Source: Metallyticus violacea (taxonomy: Eukaryota; Arthropoda; Insecta; Mantodea; Metallyticidae). Taken from it: a stretch of 64,000 nucleotides of DNA. Positions 37,561-49,500 of this stretch are shown in pieces. The translations under genes and the position numbers were made by a program. The stretch's first letter is position 1; every line of letters begins with the position of its first letter. The stretch covers positions 50,312,001-50,376,000 of the forward strand of contig CM060842.1 of NCBI GenBank assembly GCA_030762175.1, in the 5' to 3' direction. Below the pieces are notes generated by a model. It had not been told where the DNA came from and made no database searches. It was given only the letters and a program-made list of their open reading frames with translations.

Positions 37561-38957
37561 TTTAAGCGATTCTAGTCTGAAGGCACAAAATCAAATACGG
37601 TAAAAACTTCAAAAAGGACATTTTTTTCAGGAAATGTTAAAGACCTATAGCATAGAGAAAACTGAAAATACCGACAATCGTTTGAAATAGCTTTCATTAA
37701 TTGTGAGAGAATAGCAAAGTCTTTATAGGTGTAGCTATTTGAAATATTATAATTAAACACATTGAGAATGGGCAGTGGCCAGACTACTATAAACTGAAGC
37801 AAGCCGACTTTTCGCAAAAAAATGTCAAATGTCCTATATATAAATACTTCTCTATTCTGTACCTAATTAAAGTTTACGGTTCATTCATTCTTTTGATACC
37901 TGCTAAATGGACGGAATGCTTTAACGCTGAATCACTGATTGACTGTCATTAATTAAATTACGTTCAAGTAAAGGATTTTGCAAGTATATGCTCAACAGAA
38001 TTTATTTACATGCAAAAATGAAATAATCAAGAAACAGTTTAATTTATCGTAATTTAATTGCAGCATGAGAAGGTAATTATTTGTTGTCTGAAGTATTGCT
38101 TATTGTTGTACAAACTGGAGCTTTACAAACCATTTTAAAAAGATTGAATTTTTTTGTCATGAGGGAATGTTCTTTAATCAACATGACAGGCCCTGAGGCT
38201 TGTTTCGTCTCAGAGAGAATCTTTTCGTCTTACGTTCAAATTTCTGACATTTCTATAACGCCTGTGGTTTGTAGTTTAAAACCCTTTGGAGTTCATGTAC
38301 TTTTGTCGCTTTCTTTTGTTTATAATTATTTTCTCGTTGATATTTAATAATTCTAAGCTTCTTCTGTTCTTTTTATTGCCCACTTCATCAGTTAGAGTAA
38401 ACACTTATTTTTATTTACTTATTTACTTCAATCTTTTCCGTTATACATACACATATTTTCAGTGCCCAATTTTCTGAGTCATAAATATACATCGAAGCAG
38501 CCATCATGCTATTTGTATATCAATTTTTGTTTTATTTTACAGCGTTATGTATCGTAGCACATTTGTATTAGAACTAGCTTAGTTTCTGCTTAAGGCCATC
38601 ACATTCCTCACACAATACATCACAGTACAAACAATTTAATGGAGAAATCTGTTATTTGTAATTATTTTTATTTGCCTGGTAGTTACTTTTAAAAGCTATT
38701 ATTTGTGTTTGTCTTATTACTTCGTATACATAAGTAATTACAATAATATACATGTGATGAGAATCTCTTTGAAGTTAATCCATTTGAGTAATAGAAACCT
38801 GTTACAAACAAATAAAATTATTTCTAAATATAAATTTGAATAAAAATAGTCATTTAAGCACTATTTACATTCGCAAATAGCATCGTCAATATGGAAGGGA
38901 ACAATGTATATCCCTGTATTATTTATTTATTTATAAGGGCATATCTTGAGCTTGCTG
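37561..38957. other. Intergenic, no gene seen
   Basis: AT-rich with low-complexity T-rich open frames only. Confidence 0.6.
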
Positions 38958-39201
38958 TTTGGTTTATTTACGGAAGCTCTTCAGCATCTCAGGTCATCAG
39001 CTTCTCATTCAATTCAGGCTTGAGGTTCTTGTACATGCAATAAATATACGTCATTGGACCCACGGCTTTACTTCCCTTCCAAAGAAAGCCATACTTAGGA
39101 TTTTTACGCCCGAGAAAAACCCATCGACCCTGACCGGGATTGAACCCGCGATCTTGGGTCTACGAGACAACTATGGTTACCACTAGACCACCAGGACCAA
39201 A
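38958..39201 (-). mobile_element. SINE family A, copy 5
   Basis: Minus orientation. The head near 39200 (GGTCCTGGTGGTCTAGTGG on the reverse strand) and the B box GGTTCAATCCCGG are clear. The middle is deleted relative to copy 2 (about 40 bases of the GAAACGGCC region). Confidence 0.85.
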
Positions 39202-39305
39202 CCTTGAGTTTGCAAAATTGTCTTTGTCAATACTAATGTTAATACGATTATAAAATAAATGACATGCATGAAATTATTAATTTCTAATAGTGTTCAAAGC
39301 CCGTT

Positions 39306-39560
39306 TTCACTACCGAGGCATCCCAGACAGTGAACACTGGTGATACATTTGAAATGGTAAATTTCGAAAGGATTTTTTAAATAAAGGAAGGAAGCATTTC
39401 AGGCTTACGTTTAGGGTATCTTCCTGATATTTGCCATTTATGAAAACTGAGGAAAACTCAAAGGAAAAAAACCTAAGTCAAGGCGATCCTGGCGAAAATC
39501 GAAGCCCAGATCTCTTGTATACGAATCCATGTCTTAACTACCTCTACCACCTGTATTGGT
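39306..39560 (-). mobile_element. SINE-like repeat, family C, copy 2
   Basis: Shares GAACACTGGTGATACA and the TTTAGGGTATCTTCC segment with 7858-8250. The head-like end near 39545 reads GAGGTAGTTAAGACATGG on the minus strand. Confidence 0.6.
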
Positions 39561-40655
39561 GAGACGATATTCATTACTCTTTATCATAAACTATAATTTA
39601 CTTTTCAGTATCTTTAATCATCAATTATGCACGATTTAGGATAAAACCTGTATTAAGGTGACCCATTTTTCAGTAGAGATCATCTGATCATGCTATAGAT
39701 TATACGTCAAAGTTATTTATTTCCATTAATGAATAATAATTAAATAAACTAAATTATATATGGTGCAACTTATGCACGGTGTCCCAGAATCGCCGTACAT
39801 TTTTTCAACTTATACTCTCGCGTACTTTTAAGGCACGCATGTCATATTAGTTGCGTTTTGCAAGAGTTTAGAGATGGACGAAATTAGACATTAATGTAAA
39901 CAGTTTCTTTCATTTAATTTTCTTTTTAATACCTTTTTGTCCAATAAGCTACATAACTAATATTCAATTGAATCAATTTTAATACATGTTCACTTCCTTC
40001 CCTACTTGTATATACCTGTATTAAATATAATTTCTTCTGTTAGTGATTTTGACCTGATGAATTTATTGTCAGTTGAGATTGGTAAAGTATTTACGCAATA
40101 ATTGTCCGTGAAACAAAGAGAACCATTTTCAAAGTGAATATATACTAATTACACTGGCCTGCGATGATTTTACTGTCTTGGTGAAAATAAACATTTTATA
40201 TGGAACATGGCCTGCTGATTTCGAAAATGATATCAGTATTTTTTCATAACACGTACAGATGTTAATTAACTGACATTCTATTGATTATACTGATATATTG
40301 CGGTAATAATGATACAATAGCAACACATGAATAACTTTAGCACACAAGTTATATATAAATGCTTATAAAGAATTTGATGCAAAGCAACCCTTATTTGCTT
40401 TCTTGTCAGTTCCTCTGCCATGTGTTAAAAGTTTCCCAACGTGATGAGTTGTCGACGCCTGGCCAGGAAGTAAGGGGAACTGATGTCATAGTCTAAAACT
40501 ACAAAGATGTCAGTTAAAAGTCATTAACCATGGTAATCGGTAGTGTATTTGTTGTTTAGTGCTATAAATCAGTTTTTCTATGTGGTGTGTATAAAATGCC
40601 AGAGAACTAATAATAAGATGGCTTAAAGCTGTGGAATACCAAGACGGCAATATAT
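39561..40655. other. Intergenic, no gene seen
   Basis: No supported feature. Confidence 0.55.
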
Positions 40656-40706
40656 GAACAATCCAAATAATTTCTGTTTCATATGTGGTTCGGACTTGTT
40701 AAAATA

Positions 40707-40745
<39 letters not shown>

Positions 40746-41500
40746 TATCTATTAAGAAAGTATATTTTGCGTATTTTCAAATTAAGCTTGGAAATGCATT
40801 CTAGAACAAATTAAATACCCGGAACATCGGTGGCTACTGTGTAGAGCTCTGAAAGTTTGTGGGATCTTATTACTTGGTCAGCTGGTGGGTTTACAAACTT
40901 TCCTTGCTTTTTGTGCGTATTGGACAGTAGATGTAGCACAAACACTGGTCAGCGACAAAATGTGACACGTGCCTGTCTAGTTGACCCTGAAAAGGTGCTA
41001 TTGCCTCCGCTTCATGTTAAACTTGGTATCATGAAGTAATTGGTCAAAGCACTAGACAAAATGGCTTGTGCTTCAAGTATTTAAACCGCGAGTTTTGTCT
41101 GAGACTAAAATAAAAGAGGGTGTGTTTGATGCACCTCAGACCAGACAGCTAATGAAGGATACTGACTTTTTGAACACCATGAAGATATAGAGCTTCAGGC
41201 ATGGTGTGCATTCAAATATGTTATCAATAAGTTCCTTAGAAATGTAAAAGATGTGCATTATGAAGAAATTGTAAGAAACATGTTACGAAGACTGCAAGTT
41301 CTCGGTTGCAATAAGAGCTTGAAATTTCACCTTCACTACTTTCCACCTGATTTGGGACATATGAGTGATAAGCAAGGTGAAAGATCTCATCATGAGATTC
41401 GGAGATGGAAAGACGATATCAGGGACAGTGAAATGAAGCAATGCTGGCGGACTACTGCTGCTGCTTGAAGAGAGAAGATACAAAACATAAATGTAAATCA
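40656..41500 (+). pseudogene. Broken copy of an uncharacterised multicopy arthropod protein
   Basis: Pieces in three frames follow one another. MNNPNNFCFICGSDLL (40656) has a CxxC zinc-ribbon-like start. An ATT microsatellite interrupts at 40706-40745. LVDPEKVLLPPLHVKLGIMK lies at about 40977-41036, then KIKEGVFDAPQTRQLMKDTD with frameshifts. The last piece, 41253-41468, contains LQVLGCNKSLKFHLHYFPPD and LGHMSDKQGERSHHEIR. I know this order from a large, functionally unknown family repeated in many arthropod genomes, where the last block reads GCNMSLKIHFL-x-SHL then SDEHGERFHQDI. Its spread suggests domestication from, or carriage by, a mobile element. Clearly inactive here. Confidence 0.65.
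40706..40744. repeat. (ATT)n microsatellite
   Basis: About 39 bases of ATT repeat inserted in the pseudogene above. Confidence 0.95.
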
Positions 41501-43744
41501 ACACAGTCTTCCTTCCAAACAAAGATCTTCAGACACCGAACTTTTTAAAGGGCACCCGTTTTGCGTATTGGATGGGAATGTGGGGTTTTAGTTTTGTTTT
41601 TATGATATTCTTTATTTCACAAAAGTCGACTTCTTTTAAAATTATTTTTGTGATTTGTTTCAAACCCTTACGTGATAGGGAAACCCGTATTTCAGCATTG
41701 AATTTAGCATGCCAAAATTAGTTAAAATTACCATTCACATTTAAGACAACAGAATTTGTTTTCTCTCTCTCTCCGCAGGCCAGTGTTATCTGTAGCACGT
41801 TCTCAATATTAGGTACTGACAGTTGTTGAATCAACTGCTGCTGCTGCTTTACCCTAACTCTTGTAGCGTAATGTTCGTTGCATATTCCGGAAAATGTTAC
41901 GCGTTTCTTGGAATCTTGTATAATTTCCAGAACTAGCTAAGTATTGTACCTACTGGAAAGTTATTTTAACTTCGAAAATAGTAAGTAATTCTCAGATATT
42001 TTTATATGCCTGTAAATCAAGTGTAGGAAAAAGATACATTGATATATCCTCTGAGCTGTGTTCCTTAGCGTCTGTTTATCTCATGTTATTTATGTAAAAA
42101 TGCATGAATGGCCAGTCCCAGGGGATTTACACAATAAACCCCTAATATCTCTTAATTTCAAATTGCTTATACTTTTATAGAATTCGTCGTAACAGATACA
42201 TACAATTGAGAGCTAACCTATACAACATTAAGATTTACTTTCAGTGTCGATTGTTTTAATTGAATTTTTTGTACCAAGCCTTTATGATACAAAGCTGTCC
42301 ATATAGCATGTAGGTTTTATGAAACAGCTGTTATGGTAATTGATTTGTCCTCTAGCAGAGGTGGACGTGGCTGCTATTGTCACCGTAATTGACCGCATGG
42401 TCACACTTGCTACTACTCTGATTTTTGTGTACAAAATAGGCTAGATCGGGGCTATGTTTGTACAGAGAGTTACTCTAGTTATGCAAAGACATTATTCCTT
42501 AACTTGTTTCATGGCAAGATTATCTTTCGCAACACAATCATGTTCTTTGTTATGTCCACGGGCATGAACTGTTGCTCTTCGCCGCAAGCTCCACGTCGCA
42601 GCATAGGAAGAGGAATGTTAGCCCAAAAGTCTTGGCGACGTCAAGGCTTGCTTCAACAAATAACCACCCGCAAAAATCCACGGGTGAGCATCTGGTGACT
42701 TCACACAGTAGTAGGTAAGGGAGGATCTGGCAGTTTGAATGTTTTAAGTGTTGTCACCGTACAACCGAGGAATCCCTGCATGACCTTCTTCTGGAAGTAG
42801 GCTGCATTTACCTTGACATTTGCAGCTCTGTGAATCCTGAGTTTTACCGCATAAAGTTGTAGACCCCCCTCCTCTTTGGCTCACTGGGAGATAGTAAGTG
42901 GCACAGGGTAGGTTTGTATACTGAAGCCCCATCTACATCGACATTTTTCACCCTCAGGTACCCTTCATACAATTTTTCGGCATTGATGAAGCGCTCCTCG
43001 ATATACTGTTTTCTCAAGATATGTTCACGTGCTTTATGACGCCAAATTTTCATAAATTATGCGGCATATGAATGTTCTTGTGCGGTTAGCAAGACATGCT
43101 GGTGGGTTTTCTTGACACGAGTCACTACTGTGCAGTTCGTCTTGATTCATTTTCTTTTGAATTGTTTGCACTTAAGACTTCAGGTGGGAATTCATTCTTG
43201 TATAGTTGAGTAATCCGACCCGCATGTGACTTGCTAGTGGTAAGGATCTTCTCTTTGCAGCATTTTACAGTCATTATGAGTAAACCAGCACCAGAAAGTC
43301 CAACAATGTATCCTTGCAATTTTATGCCATTTTTCACAAACTCTTGCCAGCAATATTCCAGACTCACACTGATGCTTTCACTAGAATGCGTACATTCGCC
43401 AAAAATAGCCGCAACAGTCGAATCGTTCAAAGAGGTCTTTATTTAAATTAATCATTATGTAAGAAATGGTATCGGACTCAGCAGAACTTAGTTTGAAGAT
43501 TTTTTTTTTTTTTTTTTTTTTTCCCTCCCGGGTCTGCTTCTTTCGACGTTCCTTAATTGCAGCACAGCGATTTATTTGGAGGTAGCGTGCATACGGCTAC
43601 AGTTTACAAGTTCAATCAATACTAAATTCGAGATTTACATTGTTTCAGTTTTTCTTCCCCTTAGCCCTTAGCTCCTCTAAGTTTTACTTCCTCAAGCTCT
43701 TCCTTTCTAGAAACTCATTTTTCGCCATGTTATAACATGACGGC
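41501..43744. other. Intergenic, unassigned open frames
   Basis: Minus-strand frames at 43430-43125 and 43053-42844 are longer than expected and read partly protein-like (for example HILRKQYIEERFINAEKLYE), but I recognise no family. A T run lies at about 43500-43522. This could be a decayed transposon gene. Confidence 0.4.
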
Positions 43745-43880
43745 ATTCAAGTGCGTTGTCGTCTCGAGTCACCATTTTGTGGACACTAATGATACATAAG
43801 ATGAACGGTTTTGGGAAGAACCGTTCCAGGCCTAAGTTTAAGTTACCTCCCCGGCATTCACCGTTGATGAGGTGTCCTTG
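43745..43880 (-). mobile_element. SINE-like repeat, family C, truncated copy 3
   Basis: Holds TTTTGTGGACACTAATGATA and the CCTAAGTTTAAGTTACCTCC segment of the family. The head part is missing. Confidence 0.5.
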
Positions 43881-44229
43881 GAACAATATAACCCTAAAGG
43901 GGCGCTTCAGGAGTGAGTGGTGTCTTGTTTTGTTTATTCAATAGTGCGAACTGTGATACATTGGGAATTAATGACGTTTTGCCGCAGTGTAATATAGTGG
44001 CGAAATTTTGTTAAATGTCTGATATTATAGCATTTTATAGGTGGTGTAACACTAGAGACCCAAGCGTCCAAAAGTTAACATTTCCGTTGACATAATATAA
44101 GAAAATAGTCGATACTTTGAGTAGATTTCTCTGCGATTTCCAACATAACCTTAATCTGTGAAAGACGCACATAACACAAGACCTCTGGGGTCTATATAGT
44201 TTAGCCAGGGGCGAAGCGTCCAATAAGGC

Positions 44230-44962
44230 TATAATGCTGAGAATGTTAGATTGTATATACCAATTCATAGTCGATCACCAATAATATGGTCGAAGGCTCT
44301 GCCAGTTTTGTGTATAAGTACTAGTGATTTTTCAGTTGATTACGTCTCCTCTGCCTCCTTCTGGGATTTGTAGAACCTGAAGTTCAGCACAAGGACTGGG
44401 GTGCATAAAATATCAATTTAAAATATACTATTTCGCAATTTTGGGTTGTATTATGGTAATACGGAAGGATATAATTATTACAACAGCAAATATCATTTGC
44501 TGTGACTTATTATTTTTAAAAGTCATTCTTAAACTGCTTTAAATCTTATTTTCGTTCACTCTGTATTTCAATTTTTGTGATGTAATATAGTAGATCCTCC
44601 TTGGTAGGTTTACCTCTATTTCTACATAATTGTCAATTGCAGTGGAACGATGCGGTTGGTATCTTACTACAAATATAGAGAAGGGGATGGTAAAAAGTTT
44701 AGTGATATGTCAAAAATTCATTTCAAGAGTGTTTGATGCATATGCGCAGAAAAAGGGCCGGTGATTTGAGCTTATATACAAAAACATATTTAAGGATGAA
44801 TCATGGAATCTGACTTTTTGAATATTATTTTACTCACACTGCCATAATTTTAAACAAAATATTTTATGATAGCATTACAAAGGCATTTTCGTGTTATATT
44901 CAGCAAAATTAGATATTTCCACGAATTTCCATATCCCGGTCTTAGCTTACCCTACACAAAAA
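44230..44962 (-). repeat. Third, SINE-free copy of the inverted-repeat arm
   Basis: Aligns with the reverse complement of about 17640-18420, and from about 44620 onward with the right arm at 20220-20570, both as a diverged relative. Examples: TCAATTGCAGTGGAACGATGC here against TCAACTGTAGCAGAGCGGTGC in the arm; TTTGTAGAACCTGAAG here is the reverse complement of CTTCAGGTTCTACAAA in the left unit. It stops at CCCTACACAAAAA, before the place where the arms carry the SINE. Divergence looks like 20-25 percent. Confidence 0.75.
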
Positions 44963-45863
44963 CAAAATCACTATTTGCCCTTGGTATAGTCTATTGTGAA
45001 GGTTACAACCACAGTCTGGGCATTATATTTTAGAACATTTTAAGAGTTTTGTAGCTTTTAAACTTAAATGCATCACAAAATTGTACAATCGTTCTTAAAA
45101 CTACAGATATCGCTTTATTTAAATAGAACTTTCCATGATCTACAAATGGCAAATGTAAGGTACGAGGGTAGGTCCATAAGTTTCCGGCCTGACCATTTTC
45201 TAGCTATAATAAAGACAAAAACTATATTTTACTTTTCAATATAGTTACTCTTTATTGCAATACACTTCTCACATCTTTGAATTAGCATTTCAACCCCCCC
45301 CCCAAATAGTCAGAAGTCTCGTCTGCAAAATGGGCATAAACAGCACCCATCACTTCTTCGTCGCACTTAAATTTCCTTCCTCGAAAGTCCTTCTTGGGTT
45401 TTGAGAAGAGGAAATAGTCACTGGGAGCTAGATCTGGGATGTAGGGTGGATGTGCGATCTCCTTGAAGTCACATTTCTTCACAGCTTCCTTTTCAGCAAG
45501 AGCTGTGTGCACAGGTGCACACCACCACTCAGCTTTCCTCGCCTTTTCTCTTTGATGGAAGCACGTAGTCTGCGCAGTAGGCCAGCATAGTACTCCCCAT
45601 TTACAGTGGTGTTCCTCTCCTTGAAGTCAATGAAGAGTATTCCTTCACAGTCCCAAAAGATTGTGACCATGATGTTCCTGGTTGACTGAGTGACCTTGAC
45701 CTTTAGAGGCGGTGCTTCGCCAGGTTTACACCACTCTATTGGTTCTCCTTTGGACAAGGTATCATGGTAAAGAACCATAGTTTCATCTCCTGTAACAATG
45801 GTTTGCTGAACTTCTCTCTCGTTGCCACGGCAGAGCTACAAAAATGACTGACAACAGATGACT

Positions 45864-46040
45864 GTTGAACCATGACTTAAAGCTTTCCTGGCGGCGATAT
45901 GAAAACAACTTTTCTCGGGCTATCAGCCAGGTGAATTCTAGAAGAAGTTCCAAGCTTTCAAGAGGTAACGTCGCTCTCATCTTCAGGGAATGATTCCCAG
46001 GTGAATTCTGGCTGATAGCCCGAGAACAGTTATTTTCAGG
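45864..46040. repeat. Palindromic insertion with a hammerhead-like motif
   Basis: Absent from mariner copy 1, and flanked by TGACT on both sides (probable 5-base target duplication). Its ends hold the inverted pair TCTCGGGCTATCAGCC (45913-45928) and GGCTGATAGCCCGAGA (46010-46025). The centre carries the motif listed next. Confidence 0.75.
45947..45990 (-). ncRNA. Hammerhead ribozyme-like core
   Basis: Minus strand: TTCC (45990-45987), CTGAAGA (45986-45980), stem II GAGAG/CTCTT (45978-45974 and 45964-45960, one G.U wobble), GAAA (45959-45956), GCTT (45955-45952), GGAA (45951-45948). Stem I is TTCC/GGAA, four perfect pairs. Stem III is A-U and G-C without a loop, with U at the cleavage position. 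The architecture equals that at 5229-5357 with different stem sequences, which supports base pairing rather than chance. Confidence 0.65.
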
Positions 46041-46576
46041 TGACTCGTTGCTGCTTTTGGACTGAGGAAAGAAGTCTAGGCACCCATCTCGCACTAACCT
46101 TATTGATGTTTAAATATTCATGAATAATTCTTAGGACTGTTGTTTTAGAAAGGCCCAACTTTGCTGCTATTTCTGTAACTTCGGCCGCCGGTCCTTCCAC
46201 AAGAGCGATGTTTTCAGGAGTGAACACCTCCAAGGATCGACCTGCACGCTCTTCCTCTTATAAAAGTCTCTTTATGATAGAATATGGGGGAGATGCTTTC
46301 CCATATACACCGTCCTATCGCTGTTTAATTTCATTTGAAATAAGTCCTTCTTTTGTGAAGAACTTAATAGCAGCCTGATACTCAATTTTGAATATGTCAC
46401 AATCTTCTACACATAACCTTCCTTATGCAACTATATATGAACAACTGAACACAGCGGAGCGGAAGTTGCAGTTGCAAATGTGTACTTAACAGATAAAGTA
46501 TGACACCAAATAAGCTCTTTGTGAAGGCGATAATCCTTATGGGCGAGGCCGGAAACTTATGGACTTACCCTCGTGT

Positions 46577-49500
46577 ATAAAGTAAATTCTTAACAGCTAT
46601 AACTAACTGCGTATTAAAAAAATAAAAAGAGTGGGAGAACGTTAACGAACGAAATACAATTCTATTTTTTTTAAGACGGCTACACTTTTGAATTAACTAA
46701 ATCAATGAGTGCATTTCTTAACCAAATCCTGAAGTTGTGCTTACGTTTATTAATATCAAAGGTAATGTAATATTTTATTCTTACAGTTTCTTTTCATTTT
46801 AAACTATGTGTAACTTCTGCCATTCTTAACCAAAAATTACTGTAAGTAAAAATCTATAATATCTTAAAGGAGATGGTATTCCTAATTAGAAGAAATAATA
46901 TAAAATACATATAAGTACTTTGGTATAGTATAACAAAAACGTTTCTTATTAAAATGCCAATCATTTTTGTAACAAATGAGTCCGCATGTCCTCTTCAAGT
47001 TTCATGCTAACTTAAGAAGCTCATCACCGTATCTCTCTTTATCATCATTTATATATTGGTTATATTATGAAGGATAAATTAATATAAAATTCTCAGCAAA
47101 GTCAAACAGATTAAATTTTTCCTTGTCTTTCGGTAAAATTTTTAAAATGTGAAGAATGATACTGAATTTTTAGTTTATTGTTTTCTCTTGTTGATGGTAC
47201 AGTTAATTGCACTTCATGAGTTTTGTTTAGAAGCAGACATATACCTAATGTAAATTTAGCTGAGGTGAAAAATCATGAAGGAAAAAGAGCATAATGCTCC
47301 AACCGATCTGGAGCCTAAACAACAGGCCACTTGGCCACTTGGAGCACTGTCAGTGTTATGAAAGCACAGTAACTTGACATCCGTTCAGGTCGCCATGTTT
47401 TTCCCAACCGCTCTATCAGATAATCCAGAAAGAACAGATTGTGGTTTTAAAATTGTATTTATTTTATTGTATAAAAACCAGTAGTTGTCATATTAATTGT
47501 TCTGACTGAAATGTATAATGTGATATTTTAATGTTCGTTTATTCGGCAGGGAATTTAGGTCTATGTCTTACACAAGTCATACGTTAATATACACATTATT
47601 ATAAAGGTAGTGGACAATTGATACAAAGCAGTGTCATATATATACATAATGTTGAATTATTTTGAATAATGATCGATGTGAAAAGATAAACGTAAGTAAT
47701 ATGTATTCATTTAGCATTAATATAGTTTATTTCAATATAATGTTCGTGTTCCAATATGAGCTTAGATTTTTATGAAATTTGGTAAAATGAAGGTGTAAAA
47801 TAAAGTATAATATTTTGTCTTCCATAGGCTTGTAGATTTTATATAACGAATAGATATGTAAAAGTTGCCAACATGTAGAAAGCATAGATTCAGGTGAACA
47901 TTAAAATATTCGCTAATATGCCTGTAATCGAAATAGTTCATGCTAAGCTTTCTTTTTCTTTCATTTACTACCTTTACCTTCTTTTCCCATTCTCCTTTTT
48001 TTTCTTTTCCCCTTCTCCTTCTTTTCTTTTCCCCTTCCAAAGAATCTGTTATGTTCTTTTTCCTTTCATGAGAAAAAGTCAGATTTTTTTTTTAAAATCC
48101 AAGGCCATGACTTTGAAAATTTACTAGAGGATTCTATGGAATAAATGTATTTTCTTATAAGAAAAATAGTAACTTAATAAATAGGATAGATATTGTTGTT
48201 CAATGCCTGTATAATTACAATGCAATACTTCTCTTCAATAATTAAAAAATACTGGTGTATGTTTTAAGATGGTGAAATTACACAATTTCTATTAATATCT
48301 GTCTCATATCATCATTTCTTAGAAAGGATTAACTGTATACTCACTATCAGGCTAGAATAAATTGGTTGTGGTGAATGATGGAAATATTGATAGCAAATGC
48401 TTGAAAAGTATGTCATCTTCAGAAACCAGGACATGTTAGAGCTTCTGACATAGCCTCAAGATCTTCGGAAGTCAACTTAAGAAGATACAGAGCTTGAGGT
48501 GTGTTTTATTTTACGTATCGCTGGCGCCAGTGTGTAAACGCAAGTTTTAAAATTCTAATGCAATTGCTCGAAACACGTACTTAGGTTTCTTCACAATGAT
48601 ATTTCTGTTGCATACCTAACGCAATGTGCAGGTGATTCATTCGCAGAAAATTTATAAAATGAGGGGAAAATATTTTTCTGCAAAGAAGGAATTTTTATTT
48701 GACGAGCCGGGGACATTTTTGGAGATCCGTTAATTCGAACCCTGGTTAAGGTGCTGAGTGTATATTAAATTAAAAACATAAAAATGCTGACAAACAATGC
48801 ACATGATTCTGAACAGAATAAGATATTGTCGCGACCTAGGCCTCCAAACGGCAAAAATCTACACTGACCTTAGGGGCAACAAACAATCTTCCTCTAAAGT
48901 AAAATTAAATCCTAAACATTGTAAACAAAGGAAGAAATGTCAAGGGATCCTTTCACAAATAATACTATTGGTGTTGCAAACAACTGATTTACATTTTTAT
49001 TAAAACTGGGCAAGTATTTCATATAATTACAAAGGTTTCACTTGCAAATGTACGTAGTGGTTTCAAGGCTTCTCGGGGGCTGATCCAACATGTTGACGCA
49101 CTGACTGTCTTCTCACGACTGTCGTTGCAAAAATCAAAGCAACAGTTACGCATAATGCGTAGACCAATCACTATCTATCTCTTGAACTTTTCCTTCTACT
49201 CTTACTTTAACGGCTTCCTTAGCCTTTTAAAACAACCCGTCCCAACCACTGTTTCTGACAATAACTCTATAATACGTTGTACTTTGACAGTGGTAGTAGC
49301 ATTGTCAACGCTTCATTATTAGTACTATTTTTATAATCGCCACATCATAATTTAATAAAAGGATGCTCGCTTAATGGATATGCACTTTGTATTTAAGTAA
49401 ATAAATACCATGTTCATAGCTATAACGTAAAATTAGAAATTTCACAGTAAAATTATATTTTTTGAAGATTTTGGTTTGATAAAAAACAACTATTTTAAAA

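Larger units (their letters stand above)
45161..46576 (-). mobile_element. Decayed mariner element, family M2, copy 2
   Basis: Terminal repeats: TACGAGGGTAGGTCCATAAG at 45161 and GGCCGGAAACTTATGGACTT followed by ACCCTCG at the right end. Minus-strand transposase pieces match copy 1: helix-turn-helix EIAAKLGLSKTTVLRIIHEY (about 46180), IFWDCEGILFIDFKERNTTV (first Asp, about 45660), and IAHPPYIPDLAPSDYFLFSK (about 45440). The HDNA block is deleted. A 177-base palindromic insertion (45864-46040) splits the element. Without it the length is about 1.24 kb, normal for mariner. Confidence 0.92.

Noticed and set aside
43760..43800. Hammerhead-like box (CACTAATGATACA)
   Set aside because: Box I is imperfect and there is no paired stem II or GAAA at the right distance; it is the family C SINE tail.
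47762..48127. Lys/Arg-rich and Phe/Ser-rich frames
   Set aside because: Low-complexity pyrimidine tract read on both strands.
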